Source of the DNA: Gemmatimonadota bacterium | GTDB taxonomy: Bacteria > Gemmatimonadota > Gemmatimonadetes > Gemmatimonadales > GWC2-71-9 | NCBI GenBank assembly: GCA_003220975.1 | Contig: QHTX01000167.1 | Location: forward strand, 244-8,073 | Direction: 5' to 3' | DNA length: 7,830 nt | The notes under the pieces: model-generated | Databases searched by the model: none | Told to the model about the DNA's origin: nothing | The model's input: only the letters and a program-made list of their open reading frames with translations | Made by a program: the position numbers and the translations under genes | In this document: in pieces, positions 4,872-7,830 of the stretch | Numbering within the stretch: the stretch's first letter is position 1 | Layout: the number at the start of each line of letters is the position of its first letter

Positions 4872-7424
4872 TCAACTCCCCCACGCGGGTCGAAAGCGTC
4901 GCAGCGTGAGACTGTTCAGCACCACACTGAGGCTCGACCACGCCATCGCCGCGCTGGCGAGCACCGGCGAGAGCAGGACGCGGAAGAACGGATACAGCGC
5001 CCCCGCCGCGACCGGGATGCCGATCACGTTGTAGACGAACGCCCAGAAGAGATTCGCTCGGATGGTGCGCATCGTGCGCCGGGACAGTTGGATCGCCGTC
5101 ACGACCGCGCGCAGGTCGCCCCGGATGAGGGTCACGTCGGACGCTTCCATGGCGATGTCGGTGCCGGTGCCGATGGCGATCCCGACGTCCGCCTGGGCGA
5201 GGGCAGGCGCGTCGTTGATGCCGTCGCCCACCATGGCCACGTGCCGGCCCTGCTGTTGCAGCTTCTTCACCAGCTCGGCTTTCTGCGACGGCAACACCTC
5301 GGCGAGCACCTCGTCGATCTCCACCTCCCGCGCCACGGCCTCTGCGCCGCGCTTCGAGTCTCCCGACACCATCATCACCCCGAGGCCGAGCTTGCGGAGG
5401 TAGTGAATCGCCTGCTTCGCCGTCGGCTTGACCGGATCGGAGATCGCGATCACGCCATAGACGGTGTTGTTCACCACGACGATCACCGGCGTGCGGCCCT
5501 GGGCGGCCAGCCGATCGCCGTCCGGGCCGAGGCCGCCGAGGTCGAGGCTGCGCTCGCGCGCGTGACGCAGCGAGATCACCTCGATGATGCGGCGGTCCAC
5601 GGTGCCGCGCACCCCGCGTCCTTCCATCAGGGCGAACTTGTCGACGGGGAGGAGCTGGACCTGCCGGTCCTGCGCCGCCTTGATGATCGCCCCAGCGAGC
5701 GGGTGCTCGGAGCGCTGTTCCACCGACGCAGCCCACTTGAGCGCCTCGGCGGCCGACAGCGGCGTGCCATCGGGACGCTTCGCCGTCACGATGTGGGTGA
5801 CCGTCGGGCGCCCCTCGGTGATGGTACCCGTCTTGTCGAGCAGCACGGTCCGGACGCGCGAGAGGCGATCGAGCGCTTCCCCGCTGCGGATCAGGATGCC
5901 GTGCTCGGCCGCCTTCCCCGTTCCCACGAGGATCGCCGTCGGCGTCGCCAGCCCCAGGGCGCACGGGCAGGCGATGATCAGCACCGTGACGAGCGCTACG
6001 GTCGAGAACACGATCGCCGGCGCGGGGCCGAAATCGAACCACGCGACGAACGCCGCGATCGCGAGGGCGATCACGATCGGCACGAACACACCCGCCACCT
6101 GATCGGCGAGCCGCTGGATCGGCGCCTTGGTGGCCTGGGCGTCCTCGACGAGCCGCACGATCTGGCCGAGGGCCGAGTCCTTGCCGACGCGCGTGGCGCG
6201 GAACGTGAGGCTGCCGGTGGTGGTGAGGCTCGCGCCGATCACGTCGTCGCCGATTTTCTTCGCGACCGGCAGCGGCTCGCCGGTGAGCAGCGACTCGTCC
6301 ACGGCCGAAGCCCCCTCGGTCACCACGCCGTCCACCGGGATCTTCTCGCCGGGCTTCACGACCACGAGATCGCCCGGCACGACCGCCTCGACCGCGATCT
6401 CCAGCTCCCGGCCCTCCCGGATGACGTGCGCGGTCTTGGCCCGGAGCCCGGCGAGGCGGCGGATGGCTTCGGACGTGCGACCCTTGGCGCGCGCCTCGAG
6501 CAGCCGCCCCAGCAGGATGAGGGCGATGATCGCGGACACGGCCTCGTAATAGACGTCCGCGGGACGGCCAGCGCCCGTGAACGCCACCGGCGCCACCGTG
6601 GCGGCGAGCGAATAGAGGTAGGCGGCCCCCGTGCCCACGCCGATGAGCGTGTTCATGTCCGCGGTGCGGTGTTTGAACCCGCTCCACGCCCCGCGATAGA
6701 ACTGCCCGCCCGCCCACACGACCACGGGCAGCGTGATCACCGCCAGGCCGGCCTTCAGCCACTGCGCGTCGATCACCGCCCGCCCCGCGACGAGCTCCTG
6801 CAGGCGAAGCGCGAGCGGCATGAGCAGGCGGCCCAGCAGGTCGATCTGCTTCATCGTGTCGTCGGGCTGCTGCGCCATCAGGAGCATGGAGCCGAGCATG
6901 CTCACGACGGCCACGCCGGCCGCCAGGGCGAATTTCCAGGTGAGGGTGCGGATCTCGCGCTGCCGCGCGATCCGCTCCCGCTCCACCGGATCTTCGGCTG
7001 CGATCGGCTCCGCGACCCGGAAGCCGGTCTGCGCGACCGCGGCCTCGAGCGCTTCCGCCGTGGCGGCGCCCGGGATGTAGTCGACCGTGACGGTCTCCGT
7101 CGCCTGGTTCGCGGCCGCGCGGATCACCCCCGGCACCCGGCCCAGCGCCTGCTCGAGCGGCGCGACGCTCGGCGCGTAATGCAGCTGCTCGACCCCGAAC
7201 GTGACGCTCGCCCGGCCGCAGTCGTAGCCCGCGGCGCGGACGGTCTTGATCAGCTCGGCGACGTGCGTCTGCGCGTCGTCGTAGTCCACGGCCGCCTTGC
7301 CGGTGGCGTAGTTCACGGTCGCGGCCACGACGCCCGAGGCGCTCCCCAGCGCCTCCTGCACCGTCGCGGCGCAGGAGGCGCAGCTCATGCCTTCGATCGG
7401 GAGGACGATACGCGCCTTACTCAT
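4872..7424 (-). CDS. copA: Cu(I)-exporting P1B-1 ATPase CopA
   Basis: This complete 850-residue inner-membrane pump exports Cu(I) from the cytoplasm. Metal-binding domain 1 (about residues 4-70) has GMSCASC, with Cys15 and Cys18. Domain 2 (about 72-137) keeps the fold pattern but reads LHYAPSV where the CxxC loop should be. Eight membrane segments are expected, near 160-183, 223-243, 258-282, 291-309, 441-464, 470-494, 793-812 and 816-838. The transport site is CPC (486-488) with YN (798-799) and MAWSS (827-831), the P1B-1 signature for Cu(I)/Ag(I). Actuator TGE is at 381-383; the phosphorylated Asp530 is in DKTGT; SEHP (572-575) and VGDGINDAP (732-740) complete the ATP-binding and P domains. 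Length and order are normal. The ATG overlaps the end of the cupredoxin gene by 8 nt (CATGAGTAAG), so translation is coupled. No SD is obvious. Regulation cannot be seen, as the promoter lies beyond the right edge. Confidence 0.96.
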   Translation of the reverse strand: MSKARIVLPIEGMSCASCAATVQEALGSASGVVAATVNYATGKAAVDYDDAQTHVAELIKTVRAAGYDCGRASVTFGVEQLHYAPSVAPLEQALGRVPGVIRAAANQATETVTVDYIPGAATAEALEAAVAQTGFRVAEPIAAEDPVERERIARQREIRTLTWKFALAAGVAVVSMLGSMLLMAQQPDDTMKQIDLLGRLLMPLALRLQELVAGRAVIDAQWLKAGLAVITLPVVVWAGGQFYRGAWSGFKHRTADMNTLIGVGTGAAYLYSLAATVAPVAFTGAGRPADVYYEAVSAIIALILLGRLLEARAKGRTSEAIRRLAGLRAKTAHVIREGRELEIAVEAVVPGDLVVVKPGEKIPVDGVVTEGASAVDESLLTGEPLPVAKKIGDDVIGASLTTTGSLTFRATRVGKDSALGQIVRLVEDAQATKAPIQRLADQVAGVFVPIVIALAIAAFVAWFDFGPAPAIVFSTVALVTVLIIACPCALGLATPTAILVGTGKAAEHGILIRSGEALDRLSRVRTVLLDKTGTITEGRPTVTHIVTAKRPDGTPLSAAEALKWAASVEQRSEHPLAGAIIKAAQDRQVQLLPVDKFALMEGRGVRGTVDRRIIEVISLRHARERSLDLGGLGPDGDRLAAQGRTPVIVVVNNTVYGVIAISDPVKPTAKQAIHYLRKLGLGVMMVSGDSKRGAEAVAREVEIDEVLAEVLPSQKAELVKKLQQQGRHVAMVGDGINDAPALAQADVGIAIGTGTDIAMEASDVTLIRGDLRAVVTAIQLSRRTMRTIRANLFWAFVYNVIGIPVAAGALYPFFRVLLSPVLASAAMAWSSLSVVLNSLTLRRFRPAWGS

Positions 7425-7830
7425 GGAACTTGTGCGGCGAGGCGGACGGCCGCCGGTCGGCGGTGGCGGGCTCCACCACGAGCAAGCCTTTCAGCATGTT
7501 CATCCCGCAGCGAAACCGGAACTCGCCTGCCTCCTCCGGCGTGAACTCGACCGTGGTCGTCTGGAACGCGGGGAGCGCCACGTCGAGGCCGAAATCCTCA
7601 AGCACGAGCCGCTCCGAGCAGTCGGCGGTCTCGTCCCGGTAGAACTGCAGGCGCACGGGCTTGCCCGCTTGCACCACGATGGTGTCGGGGGTGTAGCCGC
7701 CCTTCACCGTCACATGCACCTCCTGGACGCCCTCCGCCAGCGACGCGGCCACCGCGGGCCCCCCCCCTCCCCCGCGCGTGAACAGGAAGTACCACAGCAC
7801 CCAGGCGATGGCGCCGAGGCCAGCGGCCGT
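7417..7830 (-). CDS. Membrane-anchored cupredoxin-domain protein, N-terminus beyond the right edge
   Basis: The visible 137 codons start inside a hydrophobic segment (AAGLGAIAWVLWYFLF) and have no stop to the window end, so the true start lies outside. The Met at 7800 that an automated call might choose sits inside this segment. A Gly-rich hinge follows, then a plastocyanin-like (Cupredoxin_1/COG4633-like) domain of about 80 residues: VHVTVKGGYTPDTIVVQAGK, FYRDETADCSERLVLEDFG, VEFTPEEAGEF and RCGMNMLKG. Candidate ligands are Cys71, Cys108, Met110 and Met112 (numbering from the window edge). A blue-copper His-Cys-His-Met set is not evident, since CGMNM takes the place of a CxxH-type loop. The domain is probably periplasmic, tethered by the N-terminal helix, and would bind copper handed over by, or destined for, CopA, whose gene overlaps this one by 8 nt. 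Family assignment is good; function is inferred from context. Confidence 0.85.
   Translation of the reverse strand, partial: TAAGLGAIAWVLWYFLFTRGGGGGPAVAASLAEGVQEVHVTVKGGYTPDTIVVQAGKPVRLQFYRDETADCSERLVLEDFGLDVALPAFQTTTVEFTPEEAGEFRFRCGMNMLKGLLVVEPATADRRPSASPHKFHE

Noticed and set aside
5088..7544. An 818-codon open frame on the plus strand opposite copA
   Set aside because: It is the antisense shadow of a GC-rich gene, with His/Arg/Asp-rich composition and no domain. CopA on the other strand has every family motif.

Overview
The window is GC-rich (roughly two thirds G+C by eye), densely packed DNA from a bacterial chromosome. Nearly everything lies on the minus strand; the one plus-strand gene is a small metal-binding protein. 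No rRNA, tRNA, transposase, phage gene or CRISPR array is visible. Gene content and protein style (cupredoxin next to CopA, a BCKDH-like E1/E2 cluster with short lineage-type hypotheticals) suggest a GC-rich environmental lineage such as Gemmatimonadota or Rokubacteria. That placement rests on general resemblance and not on a marker gene.

Reading the minus strand from right to left, region 1 (7830-4872) is a copper module. A membrane-anchored cupredoxin, cut by the window edge, overlaps by 8 nt a complete 850-residue Cu(I)-exporting P1B-1 ATPase (CopA). Three tight 3-nt-loop hairpins (4783-4862) follow copA. Next comes a small unrecognised gene (4762-4477) whose frame is broken near its 3' end. 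It converges on a plus-strand CopZ-like chaperone (4265-4480), and the two stop codons share one CTAG palindrome.

Region 2 (4264-4147) is a divergent intergenic segment. On the plus strand it holds a striking pair of CCCCGGGG palindromes just before the chaperone's ribosome binding site. On the minus strand a -10-like TACAAT sits at the distance expected for a leaderless E1 alpha transcript.

Region 3 (4146-1, minus strand) looks like one long operon: E1 alpha, E1 beta and E2 of a 2-oxo acid dehydrogenase complex (branched-chain or pyruvate type), a 104-aa ABM/Dabb-like protein, an 89-aa hypothetical, and the N-terminal part of a PHP-domain phosphoesterase. Spacings are 2-9 nt or overlaps. 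No E3 (dihydrolipoamide dehydrogenase) is in view.

The main oddities are frame lesions. E1 alpha loses its frame at about 3315-3318. Its proper C-terminus and TGATG junction with E1 beta survive in another frame, so the sequence as written encodes an accidental 651-codon alpha-beta fusion with an Arg/Gly-rich linker. The small gene at 4477-4762 is off by one base, and the PHP gene appears to start with ACG behind a perfect Shine-Dalgarno sequence. These three could be real or could mark sequence or assembly error. CopA also carries a second N-terminal metal-binding domain that has lost both cysteines. I see no convincing wholly new system; the best leads are the copper module's control elements and the E1 fusion.
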